Below are positions 50,983-62,046 of a stretch of 64,000 bases of DNA, piece by piece (position 1 is the first letter of the stretch; the number at the start of each line of letters is the position of its first letter). Source of the stretch: Spinacia oleracea (Eukaryota; Streptophyta; Magnoliopsida; Caryophyllales; Amaranthaceae). A program made the position numbers and the translations under genes. Under the pieces are notes generated by a model that was not told the origin of the DNA, searched no databases, and saw only the letters and a program-made list of their open reading frames with translations. The stretch lies in the NCBI RefSeq assembly GCF_020520425.1, contig NC_079491.1, positions 26,527,449 to 26,591,448 of the forward strand, given 5' to 3'.

Positions 50983-51179
50983 TCCTACCATATTTACCAA
51001 TTGTCTGTTGGTTAAGTGGTGATTGAGGCTGAGCTTGGTAGGGAAAACCCGTATTCGATCCCCCGCAACAACAATTGAGAGGGGACTGAAACCTAACCAC
51101 CGAAAACTCGCCCCGAATTCGAATTAGCCCTAAAAGTGAACCGGATGCTAACACCAAAAAAAATACTCCTACCATATTT
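50983..51179 (+). mobile_element. tRNA-derived SINE with 13-bp TSD
   Basis: The direct duplication tcctaccatattt is at 50983-50995 and 51167-51179. The body starts 'ttgtctgttggttaagtggt', contains B-box-like 'cgtattcgatcccc', and ends with an A-run (51155-51163). Pol III boxes near the 5' end, a short A tail and a TSD are the defining SINE features. It sits directly 3' of another SINE's A-rich tail. Confidence 0.8.
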
Positions 51180-51661
51180 TCCCCTCAAAAAAAATACGCC
51201 ATATTTACATAATTTTATCGTTCCCTAAATTTTCCTTTCTGACACCCTTCTCCCTAACATAACTAAAATAAACAAAAATTAAATCGGTCATTAAAATTTA
51301 ATTACCAAACACACCATTAAGACGTACCTCCAAAACACTATCTAACAAAGCATCAGCCGCCACATTTCCTTTTAAACTATACGATGAAGCAAGGTAGAGT
51401 TCCAGTTCAGGGTTGGGAGCAGCTTATTCCTTCTTTCCCGCCCTCTCTCTTTCTCCCTCTCTCTCTCTCTCTCTCTCTCCAAAATCACTGCTTCTCAAAT
51501 CATAAACTCTTCTTCTCCAAAATTAATCTTCCTTTCTTCTCATTCAAATAATCTTAAAAACCTGCCAACAAAGTAACTAATTTATCACAAACTCGTTTCA
51601 CACATTCAATTGCTCCGTATTATTATTTTTATCAATTATCAAGACTTATGTAACTTGTTAC
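51180..51661 (+). other. Upstream region of the pectate lyase gene
   Basis: It contains a pyrimidine tract with a perfect (CT)n run at about 51454-51478, common in plant core promoters and 5' leaders. No other gene. Confidence 0.5.
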
Positions 51662-51669
51662 TATATAAC
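51662..51669 (+). promoter_or_regulatory. Candidate TATA box of the pectate lyase gene
   Basis: CTATATAA is about 70 bases before the ATG at 51733 and gives a leader of about 35-40 nt. If the CT-rich tract upstream is transcribed instead, the true start would be farther left, so this is one of two options. Confidence 0.5.
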
Positions 51670-51732
51670 CTCATTCCACTTTCTTTCTCTTAAATTTTTC
51701 TACACATTCTACCCATAGATATTGAAGCAAGT

Positions 51733-54700
51733 ATGCTTCAAAGAACCCACATTCATGTTATTCTCATTGTCCTGTTTTCCTGCAATTTTCTCTTCTCTTT
51801 TGTTTCGTCTTCCGCTTTTAATCTTACTCTCCAACATGAACACCCTTATCCAGAACATATTGTTCAAGAATTTCACAGGTTAGCAGCTCTCTTTTCAATT
51901 TTTGTTTGGTTTGTTTTTTGTTTGAAGTGATTTATTTGCCTTTTGTGGATTAATAAAGTTGTAATTTTGTTACCTGATTTCTTCTGTTTTAGGAATTTAA
52001 TGTAGGATTTCTGCTTCAATTCCTTGGTTTTTTATTTTTTTGGGACTATAAGAAATATATGATAATGTAGTAAATGTACCAAATTCATTCTACTTTGTAT
52101 TTTAGGTTTATTACAGCTGAGTATATATTCTACCTAATTCATTCTGTTTTCAGGTACTATACAACTCTAATGTCGCAATGTAATTAAATGTCCAGCATTC
52201 TTGTATCCGTCTCAGTGCAACCTAGATAACTACCTATGCTCAAAAACTAAAAAGGGGCGGCTAATGAATTATGTATTGCTTTTTTTTTTTTTTTTGTTCA
52301 GAGATTTGTCAACTATAGTTTTTCCTCAGTTCTGTTTTCCTCTGTTTTCAAATGAATTTCATCTGGGTGTACTTAATTATTGAATTTTTACAATCTAGAT
52401 TCCACTATTTTAATCAAATTTTATGTGGGTAATTTTTATTTTTTAATGGGTATTTTAAAATTTAATTTTTTTATTTCCTGTAAAATAAGTTATTGAAGCA
52501 TAACATAAGTCTTGTGTTCCTGCTTTTCTTGCAGGAGAGTTAATGCTTCTCTAAGCAGGAGGAAAACCCTAGAGTCCTTGCAAGAAAAGGACCAAATTTC
52601 TTGTGGAACGGGTAATCCAATTGATGATTGTTGGAAATGTGACCCTAATTGGGCTTCTGACCGGCAACACTTAGCTGATTGTGCAATTGGGTTTGGTTAC
52701 AAGGCACTTGGAGGCAAAGGTGGGCCCATTTATGTAGTCACGGACTCCTCGGACCCGAACCCACATAAGCCTAAGCCGGGGACCCTAAGAGACGCCGTGA
52801 GCCAACCTGGCCCGGTTTGGATTATATTTGGTAGTGACATGCTTATTAAGCTCAAATATCCCCTAGTAGTCACTAGCTTTAAAACTATTGACGGGCGTGG
52901 TGCTCATGTGGAAATAACCGGTGGAGGGTGCATAATAATAGAGCATGTTACTAATGTGATCGTTCACAATATTAACATACATCATTGTTATCCAGCTAAC
53001 TCAGATGGTGATGGGCTACATATATTTTCGTCGAGTAACGTTTGGGTAGACCATTGCACGTTGTCTAATTGCGCGGATGGGCTAATTGATTGTACGGTGG
53101 GATCAACGGCTATCACAATATCGAACAACCACTTCTTTAATCACGATAAGGTGATGTTACTTGGGCATAGTGACGACTATTTTGGTGATAGAGGGATGCA
53201 GGTAACGGTGGCATTCAATCGATTTGGTGAGGAATTGAATCAAAGGATGCCTAGGTGCCGGTTTGGGTATTTCCATGTGGTGAATAACGATTACTCGAGT
53301 TGGGTTGAGTACGCGGTAGGTGGTAGCTCTAGACCTACTATCAACAGCCAAGGAAATCGGTACATTGCACCACCCAATCCAAATGCCAAGGAGGTACAGA
53401 CCCGACTTTTGGTTTGCAACATACATACTCTTTTAATTAGATCAATCCAATGCCTTTTTATTAGGTTCACATGCATTCAAGAGATTATACGTACAAGTGG
53501 CTTGCTCAAATGTTGCTTTCCTTGAATAAAGCATTCATAACTATGATAAGATTCTTACTCGATTTAGTGACGCATGCATTATAGATAGGTTTTGCATTAT
53601 TATGTAAAGTATTAGGCTATTCAATAATGAGTAAAGTGTTGCATGAAACCTATAGTGAATTAGTGAGAATTCAAAAGTTACCCCTCAGAATGTATGATTA
53701 ACGCACATTGTCACTCACATTTTATTAGTGAGACCATGGATACAGTCGTGCTAGGGTTAGTCTAATTATATTTAATGATCTTGATTGAAGTTGAGAGGTC
53801 TAATAAAGTTGTGCATGTATGGTGTTAATTGTTTAGGTAACAAGAAGGTTGGATGCAGATGGGCAAGAATGGGAAGGTTGGAATTGGAGAACAGAAGGTG
53901 ATTTAATGATGAATGGAGCCTTCTTTGTGCCATCAGGTGATGGGGTTAATCCTCAATATTCCCTAGCCTCAAGTATGGAACCTAAACCTGCTGCTTTTAT
54001 TGACCAACTTACTCTCTACGCCGGCATCTTGCTTCCTAATCGGTATTTTTCTAATTCTCCTTTTAGTCTCGTTCGATTAATTGCATTTCCTACATGCATA
54101 ATAATGTTTCGAGTCTTTATGTACCTATATATAGTGTACTTAAAGAATGTACATCCTGTCACACGTACATTTTTTTTTTTTTTCGAAAGGTAAGGAGAAA
54201 GTAACTTAGGAGCCCCTCCGCACGAGGAGTTCTCCTAAGTAATCGCTATCTAAAATGGACAGTAATTGGGGACTATTACAAGATTCAATACACATAGTGT
54301 TACTAACTAAATGTCCTACATTTACTATCCAATCTGCTGCTCGATTTGCTTTTCGTACATGTCACATTAATTCCAACTCAATAATTGATGTACGTACATA
54401 CACTCAAATGTGTAGTGCGGCCAACATTATTGATGATATACATAAATACATAATACATGAATACATCCCTCAGTCCCTCACCTATATAAAATATAAATGG
54501 ACCATTCTAATTGTGAGTGAGGGTTAATAACTGCCTCAGCCTCACCTTGCTTCGTCACCCATGTTCTTATGCATATATTCTTTGGTCCTTTCCCCTAAAA
54601 CTTTGTAGATATTTCTGATTGAGCCGTGTCCTATTTAACACAATTTTCAATATCTGCCTTTTTTCTTCTTCTAGATATTGCATCAATTAATTATGCGAAA

Positions 54701-56142
54701 ACAAGAGTTGTAGGCCAGTAGGGAATAGGCCGGGATGCAATACATCAAATTCAACATAAGAGATCAACTTATTTAAGCAGATATTATTGTTTAGTAAACA
54801 GGGGAAAGCCTCATCCTATATACGGAGTATTCACATTAAACCTTGTTATTGTGTTTTTTGGTTGTTACCCTGACACTTGGTCCGTCATTCATATAAACGC
54901 TATTTTACTCCTAACAGAGTATTAAGGTTATGCATAAGTTTTTAGAAAATGTTAGGTAATATAATACCTAGTATATTGAAAAAAAGTTAGTTAACTGAGT
55001 GGTCAAGTAATATGAAATGGAAGGAATATTTTAATACGTGTACACAAATAACATGAATGTTTGTATGATCATTAGTATCTTTAACAAAAGATATGAGAAC
55101 GTTAAAGAAATAGGTGCTAGAAATAAAGATTTTAATTTTAATTTTACCTCAAAATTAACTAAGATAAATAAACAAAAGACTTTCACTTTATTCTACTCCT
55201 AAATTCCTAATACAGTTCTTCAAATATAAAAAAGCCACTTTTTCACATGGAAATATGCAAATCTAACATGTAAAAGAACATTATCTTAGAATCCAATCGA
55301 GATCATTGGCCAAAAATTGTTTGCAAGTCAAAAGTTTTAAAAGCAATACACAATAGTACAATAGGTATCAATTTCTCATGCAATTGTTTGAGGGAATACA
55401 TTCATATACAAATAAGGTGAGACATTGATAGATCGATGATTCGATGGTGGATGCTTACTTTGGCAGTTTGATGTCGACTTATATGATGCCATCATAAGGC
55501 TTAAATCGAGTAATCAGGGGAAAGTTCATCGCGGATTATTGTAGACACCAAATTTCAATAATTACTCCATATTTCAATAGTTCAAAAGGCAATAAATAAG
55601 TGACATTTCTATTTAAATCAGTGTATTATGACTTTATGTCACTTGTGGAACTACTTTGTGTTTGGCAAATTGGCGGATCGAAACTGAATTTAGCACCTCA
55701 GTAGAATATATTCCGTATAAAATTGTGTTTTAACGTGGATATATGTCCCAAAATCATTGCTCCTTATTTGTGTGTGGTCATATTATCATATACACATTGC
55801 TCATTATTTGCATGGTTTTTTTTTATTTTTATATAATGATAATACAGAGGCATAGCGAATCCTGGATCAAGAGGTAGTGGCATTAGTAGCGGTGGTGGGC
55901 TAATTCCTGGTGGCGGTGGTGCGGTCCCTGGTGGCGCTGGGGGTGTCCCTGGAGGCATGTACGGCACGGGAGGCGGTTACAATAACCCTCCAGGAGAAGG
56001 AGACTACTATGAGGGAGGAGAAGGTGGATTGTTTTTTAGCAGTGCACCACCATCTTCACCTTGTTGTCAAGCATTCATCATTTTGTCAACATTACTTATT
56101 TTGACTTTACGTTTTACCACAAATGGTAATTTTCTTTTATAG
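51733..56142 (+). CDS. Pectate lyase, PMR6/PLY13-like, with GPI-anchor-like C-terminus
   Basis: Exons 51733-51878, 52535-53393, 53837-54042 and 55848-56142 join in frame to 501 aa. Residues 1-27 are a signal peptide. The region to about 90 has [17 protein letters not shown], the N-terminal signature of plant pectate lyases. The PL1 parallel beta-helix core carries WVDH (219-222), CADGLID (228-234, Ca2+-binding acidic residues), LLGHSD, and RMPRCR (286-291), which holds the catalytic Arg region, then [10 protein letters not shown]. Exon 4 encodes a Gly/Pro-rich linker (405-470) and a hydrophobic end ([14 protein letters not shown]) typical of a GPI-attachment signal. It should cleave de-esterified homogalacturonan by beta-elimination at the wall or plasma membrane. 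Arabidopsis PMR6 (PLY13) shares the GPI tail and, as I recall, a similar length; loss of PMR6 gives powdery-mildew resistance. That this gene is its orthologue is my inference. Confidence 0.9.
54163..54399 (-). mobile_element. 5'-truncated LINE (RNase H end) in pectate lyase intron 3
   Basis: The target duplication acgtacat is at 54163-54170 and 54392-54399, with poly-T (54171-54183) directly after the left copy. On the - strand the insert reads [18 protein letters not shown], the end of the RNase H domain of plant LINEs (R.aN.aAD.la). It continues to a stop and then an A tail. It is about 220 bp, non-functional, and antisense to the host gene. Confidence 0.7.
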
Positions 56143-56594
56143 CTAGGCTTATAAAATTAATACGAAGTAATTATATAGATCATTATTCAAGGTCAAGGTT
56201 ATACATCTTTATAATCCATCATTTCCTTTCTCCTCCCATAACATAAGTAGGAACATTTGTCGATGAGGTTTTAACCTAATGGTTAAGACTGAGGGCTATG
56301 TATTTGTATTGCTTTTGTGACTCATTCGCGGAAAAAAGAAAAGGAGACATATCAACCACTAATTATGAATTGTACATTCTTCTTTCAAACAAAAATTATG
56401 AATTGTTCCTACATCACATCAGACCAAATTATAGCTTAGTTGAAAGGAGAACAACGACTCATTATATGATAAAGCAAATGGTTTTCATATCCAATTGATA
56501 TGATTGCGATTTCAACAAATTGTAAGTGAAATTAAAGGGTTTTAGAAAGTCACTTGGCTAAACCCTCCGGCTAAGTGGTACTCGTATATTCCAT
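56143..56594. other. Pectate lyase 3' region with SINE fragment
   Basis: 56143 to about 56255 should be the 3' UTR. 56259-56345 is a shortened copy of the SINE family at 50830 (aacctaatggttaagact .. gtgactcattcgcgg, A-rich tail). The open frame at 56298-56498 overlaps that tail and is not convincing. Confidence 0.5.
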
Positions 56595-56723
56595 CATTTA
56601 TCTCTATTTTTTTGTGTGAATGAGCCACAAGGGTGGGGATGAGAATCGATCTCAAGATCACCTAGAATCGGGGTGGAAACTCTAACCAACTGAGCTATCC
56701 CTCACTCTCTCATTTATATCTAT
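56595..56723 (-). mobile_element. tRNA-derived SINE, minus orientation
   Basis: On the - strand: gagggatagctcagttggtt (A box TAGCTCAGTTGG), then 'gagatcgattctcatcccca' (B box), ending in an A-run. The duplications catttatctctat (56595-56607) and catttatatctat (56711-56723) differ at one base. The 5' part closely resembles a tRNA but lacks a complete cloverleaf, so this is a SINE, not a tRNA gene. Confidence 0.75.
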
Positions 56724-56823
56724 TCTATAACCCAACTCTTGAAGACTTGAGGTTGCCTTTTTTAGTGTCCCCCTATGCAGTACTCTACCTCGTTATTTAA
56801 TGTTAATTAATATTTATAAAATT

Positions 56824-57090
56824 ATACTTCCTCCGTCTTTTAATACTCGCAACGTTTGTTAGTTTCACGCATGCCGATGCACACCTTTGATCATTTATAT
56901 CTTAAATTCTCTTTATGCAAAAATTATAAAAAGTTGATATTTTGAAAATACACATTGAGACGAATCTAACAAGATCCCACATGACTATGTTTTATCTTAT
57001 ATAAAAAACACTACAAATAGTCAAAGTAGATTATATGAATAGTGACAAAAGTCCAAACGTTGCGAGTATTAAATGACGGAGGAAGTATAA
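56824..57090. mobile_element. Stowaway-like MITE
   Basis: The left end 'tacttcctccgtcttttaat'+'actcgcaacgttt' and the right end 'aacgttgcgagtattaaatg'+'acggaggaagta' are inverted repeats of about 33 bp with one mismatch. TA flanks. Confidence 0.85.
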
Positions 57091-57147
57091 TACTTCATTA
57101 TTTTAAGAAATATTGTTATTCCAATGTGTGTAGTATAAAATTTTACG

Positions 57148-57172
57148 GTCGCATCGCGTGCATAAACACTAG
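57148..57172 (+). mobile_element. Helitron 3' terminus (plus orientation)
   Basis: gtcgcatcgcgtgcataaacaCTAG followed by T: a small hairpin (gca..tgc) then CTRR. The 5' end upstream was not identified with confidence; a TC start near 56718 is possible. A weaker case than the other Helitron ends. Confidence 0.4.
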
Positions 57173-57513
57173 TAATACATAGTAATCGATTAGACAATGT
57201 ACATATATATTACACAACAAAATGTCACTATTGTTTTTTGTGAATTTGCTATTTTGGTGCAAAAAAATATTTACTTTTATGAGTCTAGTACCACCAACTG
57301 TGTGATAAAAATTGTTCGATAGCGGGAATTTAAAAGGATTAACAAAATGAAAGTATATTAATAATGGGACCCTAAATAATTTAATCAACGCTGGCACAAT
57401 TATATTTTCCCTTTTTTGGAATTTTATGATGATTTTCGTTTAATAAGTGATGACGAAAGTTGAGAGAGCGCGCTGCTAAATTCAATGTTCATATGGGATT
57501 GATTAATTTCTTA

Positions 57514-57859
57514 CTAATCTTATATGCACGCGATGCATGCGAATATAAGAAATAGATTTGTATTATTATATTTAGCCTGAAATAACATGTAAAAATTAGA
57601 TTATAAATGCGATGCGTGCGAATATAAGAAACATATAAGTTAGATAGAGCCGAACGCATATAAACAGATTGATTAAAATGGTAAAAATTTATTTAAGGGG
57701 CTAAATTGATTAAAATGCTTCTTTTGGTTTTTCCTATTGGATAGATTGTCATTATATTCTTTATTCTGTAAGTGTGAATAGTAGTTTAGTAAATCAAGGG
57801 GGGAAAACCAAAAGTGAATTTATTAAAATAATCTCACCTCTACACTTATATAATAGAGA
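57514..57859 (-). mobile_element. Short Helitron, internally deleted relative of 9136-11246
   Basis: On the - strand it starts TCTCTATTATATAAGTGTAG (after A) and ends cgcatgcatcgcgtgcatat+aagatTAG, then T. Both ends match the 2.1-kb Helitron in the MULE; the CTAG end has become TTAG. The interior is only about 0.3 kb and includes a partly repeated end motif (gcgatgcgtgcgaatataag near 57609). Confidence 0.65.
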
Positions 57860-58026
57860 TAAATGCGAAATGATTTACATATTGGGTAGTTGATGGAAAT
57901 AATACATATACTCCTCATATAGATTCGCATCAAAAAATATACTCCTCATATAGATCAGAAATGATCTAAATAAGTAAAAAAGTATCAAAATAAGGTGAAC
58001 TAAACCAAAAGGTCTTGCGCGCACAA

Positions 58027-58311
58027 GGTGTACAATAAATTTATTGTACACCAAGATAACTTTTATGCAGTTTTTCGTAACTTTAACCTATTTTTCTATA
58101 ACTTTTATATTATAAAATTAAAAAGTTGATAGATAAACATTTTAAAGGGTTAAATGATTAATTTATACATTATTAGTGATTTTGAAGAAATAATTTTTTA
58201 TTCAAATGAAAAATTTATCATTAAAAAATAGATAACTTTTACATATATAAATGTAACTTTAAAGCATTTTAAGTCAACTTTTACTTCGGTGTACAATATT
58301 TATTGTACACC
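58027..58311. mobile_element. Short element with palindromic termini
   Basis: 58027-58052 is a perfect 26-bp palindrome (ggtgtacaataaa and its mirror). 58288-58311 is nearly the same palindrome (two central changes). Inside them 'ccaagataacttttatgc' is loosely mirrored by 'agtcaacttttacttc'. The unit is about 285 bp and non-coding, and its architecture parallels 44775-45411. Superfamily unknown. Confidence 0.6.
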
Positions 58312-58495
58312 CATTGTAAATAAGAATTTGTGGAACCAAACATAATCTAAATAAACTAATTAAATACACTCAAAAACTGTAAGTAGTTTACAATACTTTA
58401 TTGTTGTTTTTAAAAGTAAAACTGTACCGGTTACATATTTAGAGAGTGTAATCCATGTCATTGAGACATAAAAACAACACCGCCGAATATTATGG

Positions 58496-59059
58496 GTAAT
58501 GGGTAGACCTGTCAAAAATCGACCCGACTCGAAAACCGACCCGAACTCGACCCGAAAATACTGGGTCCTGAACAAGATTTTGTGACCCGTAACCCGATTT
58601 TATCCGAACCCGAGCAACCCGAAAAGTAATGGGTCAAAACCCGACCGAACCCGTTTTGGACCCGACCGATTGAAAATCGTTGTATTTATAGTAATAAATG
58701 CGATTATGAGAAAATTTAAGCATAATAAACACGCTGTTTTTACTATTATTGTGTGTAATATGATTTTAATTTGAACTATACGCCATTTTATGGTTGAATT
58801 TGACTAAATATAAACTTATGTAGGAAAATTTGTTAATTTGTGCCCATATTTTGTATATTTATCACCTAAATTAATGAAAATATAATGCGCGTTTTAAAAT
58901 CTCTCAACCCGTTGGGTCGACCCGAACCCGAAAGTTCTGGGTCTTGAACAAGCATTTGTAAACCCGAACCCGAAAGTGACCGACCCGATCTAACCCGAAC
59001 CCGAAAATAATTTTTTACAACCCGACCCGACCGACCCGTTTGACAGGTCTAGTAATGGG
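58496..59059. mobile_element. hAT MITE with 8-bp TSD
   Basis: The duplication GTAATGGG is at 58496-58503 and 59052-59059. The element 58504-59051 (548 bp) begins TAGACCTGTCAAAaatcgac and ends ..cgtTTGACAGGTCTA. Both subterminal regions are made of 'cccgaacccgacc' repeats. The 8-bp TSD and short TIR fit hAT. No coding capacity. Confidence 0.9.
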
Positions 59060-59700
59060 TGTTGGGTGGTACCAAGTCTCCAAGTCCGGCCGCGCCGGGC
59101 TCCAATCTCGACTAAGACACTTTTTTGTCTCTTATATTCATAGAAAGGTATGCATTACACCAACCAATGCTCATCAATTTCCATATAACTTCAGCTTTAT
59201 GTTTTATCTAGCATGTCAAATTTTCAATATACTCACTCCCGAGTCTTTTTAAACGCATTACGTACTTATATGAGATATCTCTATAGAAAGAATATTTTGA
59301 GTGTAGAAGGAAAGAGAGGAAATAATAAATATAGTAGAAATTACCAAATATACACGTGATGTATTTAAAAAAAACATGCATAGAAGACAAGTGATGTATT
59401 TTACAAAAAACGGGGAGTAAATAATTATCAAGTTGTAATCTAGAGAATAGTACCCCTTTGTTTCATAATATCTTACTCGTTTGACTTTTTACACATACTA
59501 GAAGTAGAATAATGTCTTATGATATAGAAGCGGGATTCTCTAAAAATCCAAGGTCGTGGTTTATATATTTATTTGGACAATATTCTTTTTACTAAGAAAT
59601 GTTGCTATGATAATATCGTTGAATGGTTTTCGATGTATATTTTCTTAATATCAATTTATACAATTGTTTAATTGCTAAGTCACAATCAAGAAAAAATTGT
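59060..59700. other. Intergenic, no gene seen
   Basis: AT-rich sequence. Open frames at 59040-59252 (overlapping the hAT end) and 59208-59390 (-) have no recognisable similarity. Confidence 0.4.
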
Positions 59701-59709
59701 GATAACCCG

Positions 59710-59874
59710 ATGAAAAAATTTCAACCATTCCTGGGCCTTTTACATATTTTTTGCATTGTTTTGGTAGTGGAGTTGCAAATAACTTTTGGAAAGGTATCAA
59801 ACACAACAAAAAGGACACCAAGTTTTGTGGACAAGGATGAAGAATTTAACAAGTACCATAATCTAATCTTTTAA
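59710..59874 (+). CDS. Unrecognised small ORF with signal-peptide-like N-terminus
   Basis: 54 codons from ATG 59710 (an upstream ATG at 59623 extends the frame with less protein-like sequence). It begins MKKFQPFLGLLHIFCIVLVV, a plausible signal peptide, followed by ELQITFGKVSNTTKRTPSFV and a charged end before TAA. I do not recognise the family. It could be the first exon of a broken gene, or chance. No partner exons were found before the MITE at 60159. Confidence 0.25.
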   Translation: MKKFQPFLGLLHIFCIVLVVELQITFGKVSNTTKRTPSFVDKDEEFNKYHNLIF

Positions 59875-60158
59875 TCTTGCGTCTTGGGCCTCATGGCCCA
59901 TTCATATACAGTTAACATTTTGGCAGAACTGTCAAATCGTGTAAATGATCATTATGGGTCTGGTGTAATTGGTTCAAGATATATTGGATAATGTTATACG
60001 AGATCACTATTTCCATGGATTGAAAGTCTAGAAATGTCAATCACTTACTCTGTTTTTTTTTGTTGGATTGCGGGTGAATCTAGTCAACTTTTGAGTTTAT
60101 AGTCATATCGTAGTTTGATACAAGTACGAGTAACTTACAAATAAAATTATACTACGTA

Positions 60159-60617
60159 CTCCCTTCATCCCTTAATACTCGCACCGGTTTGATCGGTGCG
60201 GAGTTTAAAACATTTGAATTGACTTATTAATTTAATAGGTGTTAGTTGATAGTGGAGTATTTTTTAATATAGTTAGTGGGGAATATGTAAGAGGAAGGGA
60301 GTGGTGAGTGAGAGGTATGAATTTTTAAATGATTTTTTGTAGGGAGTAGGGGTGTGGGTGGGTTAGTAGGTAAGTGTGAGAAATAATATAATATTGGTAA
60401 AATTTTCTATTTATAGAAACAGTGCAAGTATTAAGGGACGGCCCAAAAAGGAAAGTGGTGCGAGTATTAGGCCAAAGAGCAAGGTTTGGAACCCCAATCC
60501 CCCCTTTGAAGGGAGAGGGGTGAACCTTCTGTCTGATTCAATCTCATCTATTGCTCGCTCCGATCGCTTAAGCGACTACGTTCCTTTGTCTTGGTCCCGA
60601 GGGACGGAGGGAGTAGA
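60159..60617. mobile_element. Stowaway-like MITE, rearranged
   Basis: The left end is 'tactcccttcatcccttaat'+'actcgcaccggtttgatcggtgcg'. The right end 'gggacggagggagta' lies at 60601-60615, and an internal copy of the mirror ('gtgcaagtattaagggacgg') is at 60421-60440. About 150 bp of unrelated, less AT-rich sequence between them suggests a secondary insertion or rearrangement. Confidence 0.6.
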
Positions 60618-61115
60618 TAATAAGAAAAATATTTTTTTGGGCCAATGTCTTGCATGGGACTCGGGTTAACAAGTTAGGCTCTTCGGAAGTGACGAATGTT
60701 AAGAGATTCCCTCCTTCAAAATTCCCCTAGTCGGTGTCGTGTGATTGATCCCTCAACTGAACCTATCTATACACTCCATTATTTTCCATTTAATTTTCTT
60801 GTGTTCCAAAAGATAAACCAAAAGCCTATATGAGCTCTTTACAAAGATTAGAGACTACAAAACCGAAAAAAACTCTCTCTCTCTCTCTACATTTTTCTCT
60901 AGTCTTTCCTCTCCGCGCCCGCACAACCCCCCCCCCCCCCCTTCTCCCCTTCCCTTCTTCTACTCTATCTTCTCCTCACTTTTATGATTTCAGTCTATAA
61001 CTAAAACCAATGAGAAATAATCATCTTCCCAAATTCATCCTGAATGAAGCGATATAGGGCCTGAGACGAATGGGACATATGTGAGGGGGTCGGCTAAGGA
61101 CGAGGCACTTTTCCT
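60618..61115. other. Intergenic; CT-rich and poly-C tracts
   Basis: A (CT)n run at about 60872-60888 and a poly-C run at about 60926-60941 lie in a pyrimidine-rich stretch resembling a plant 5' leader. If so, the small frame at 61116 could belong to a transcript starting here. Confidence 0.35.
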
Positions 61116-61226
61116 ATGGAATGGGTCGAATCAACTGTGCTCGAGGATGTGACAATCCTATTAAGTATAATGGGACTAACTGTGGGCATTAGCCTCTTTT
61201 TACTAGTCATTGGAGTCGCTATTTAG
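61116..61226 (+). CDS. Unrecognised 36-aa ORF with one membrane segment
   Basis: ATG at 61116, MEWVESTVLEDVTILLSIMG, followed by a hydrophobic stretch to the TAG (61224-61226), which is one predicted transmembrane helix. The overlapping frame just upstream (GPETNGTYVRGSAKDEALFL, about 61047-61113) also looks protein-like and would join to it with a one-base shift. The pair may be a frameshifted gene or a late exon. I do not recognise a family, and I considered and dropped the small plastid photosystem subunits. It ends 15 bp before the CACTA terminus. Confidence 0.3.
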   Translation: MEWVESTVLEDVTILLSIMGLTVGISLFLLVIGVAI

Positions 61227-61856
61227 TTTTCAATGACATTCACTAGTAGAAAAAATCACATTTGCAGCGCGGGTAAAACAGGCTTTTTGCAGCGTTTTCG
61301 CGCGCTGCAATTGTGATGGCTGCAAATACCGTAAGTTTTTTTGCAGCGGTCATAGGCGCTGCAAATAATAGGTTAATTGCAGCGCTGGTAGACCTGTATA
61401 AGTTGCAAATAGTGTATGAGTTGCAGCGCTGTTTGACCCCTATAAGTTGCAAATAAAAAGTAGTTGCAGCGCTGTTTGAGACATATGGGCTGCTATTAGT
61501 TGTCATTTTGCAGCGCAGTGCCAGTACACGCGCTGCAATTAATTCTTTATATAAAAAAAAATATATAATAGCTCCGGTCAGATGCATATTTATATATTTA
61601 TCCCTGGACAATCCTATTGTTTTGACAAAAAATTATAATAAAAACATTATAAATAGTTTAATAGGTTGCAAAAAATTTGCCATAGTTTCCCTTGTAATTT
61701 ACGAAACCCGGACAAAACGGGAATTTATAAACACCTGTATATAAGACATAACATACATATATGTTCCAACAACCATATATAGCTCCAATTAGCATCCAAC
61801 GTCATATCCAACACATAACAAAAACATAAAACATAACATTACTAGACAACAAACTC

Positions 61857-61964
61857 ATTCGCCGGCATCCTTCAAATAGTTGTCCTTAAAATACTTTGCC
61901 CATTGTTCTCGAGTTTCTTCTAACTCCTCATTAGAGTATGGCGTTTCTCTTTGTACATAACCCT
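61857..61964 (-). CDS. Candidate last exon of a CACTA-encoded protein
   Basis: On the - strand the frame reads GYVQRETPYSNEELEETREQ, then WAKYFKDNYLKDAGE and TGA, following an acceptor-like region. Its charged helical composition looks like real protein, and its position 0.6 kb inside a CACTA end fits the terminal exon of a transposon gene. The family could not be named from this short piece, and upstream exons were not found. Confidence 0.4.
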
Positions 61965-62046
61965 TCAAAAAGCAAAAACTTGGTATTAGTTACTCGAAAA
62001 CTAATTTAAAAGAACTTGGTATAGGCAAGAGTGACTTGAATACCGT

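Noticed and set aside
56608..56710. Possible tRNA gene on the minus strand
   Set aside because: A and B boxes are present, but the acceptor and anticodon stems do not close, and flanking duplications plus an A tail identify a SINE.
61116..61226. Possible plastid-derived small photosystem gene
   Set aside because: The peptide does not match the small plastid subunits I know (psbI/J/K/L/M/N/T, petG/L/N), and the flanks are not plastid-like.
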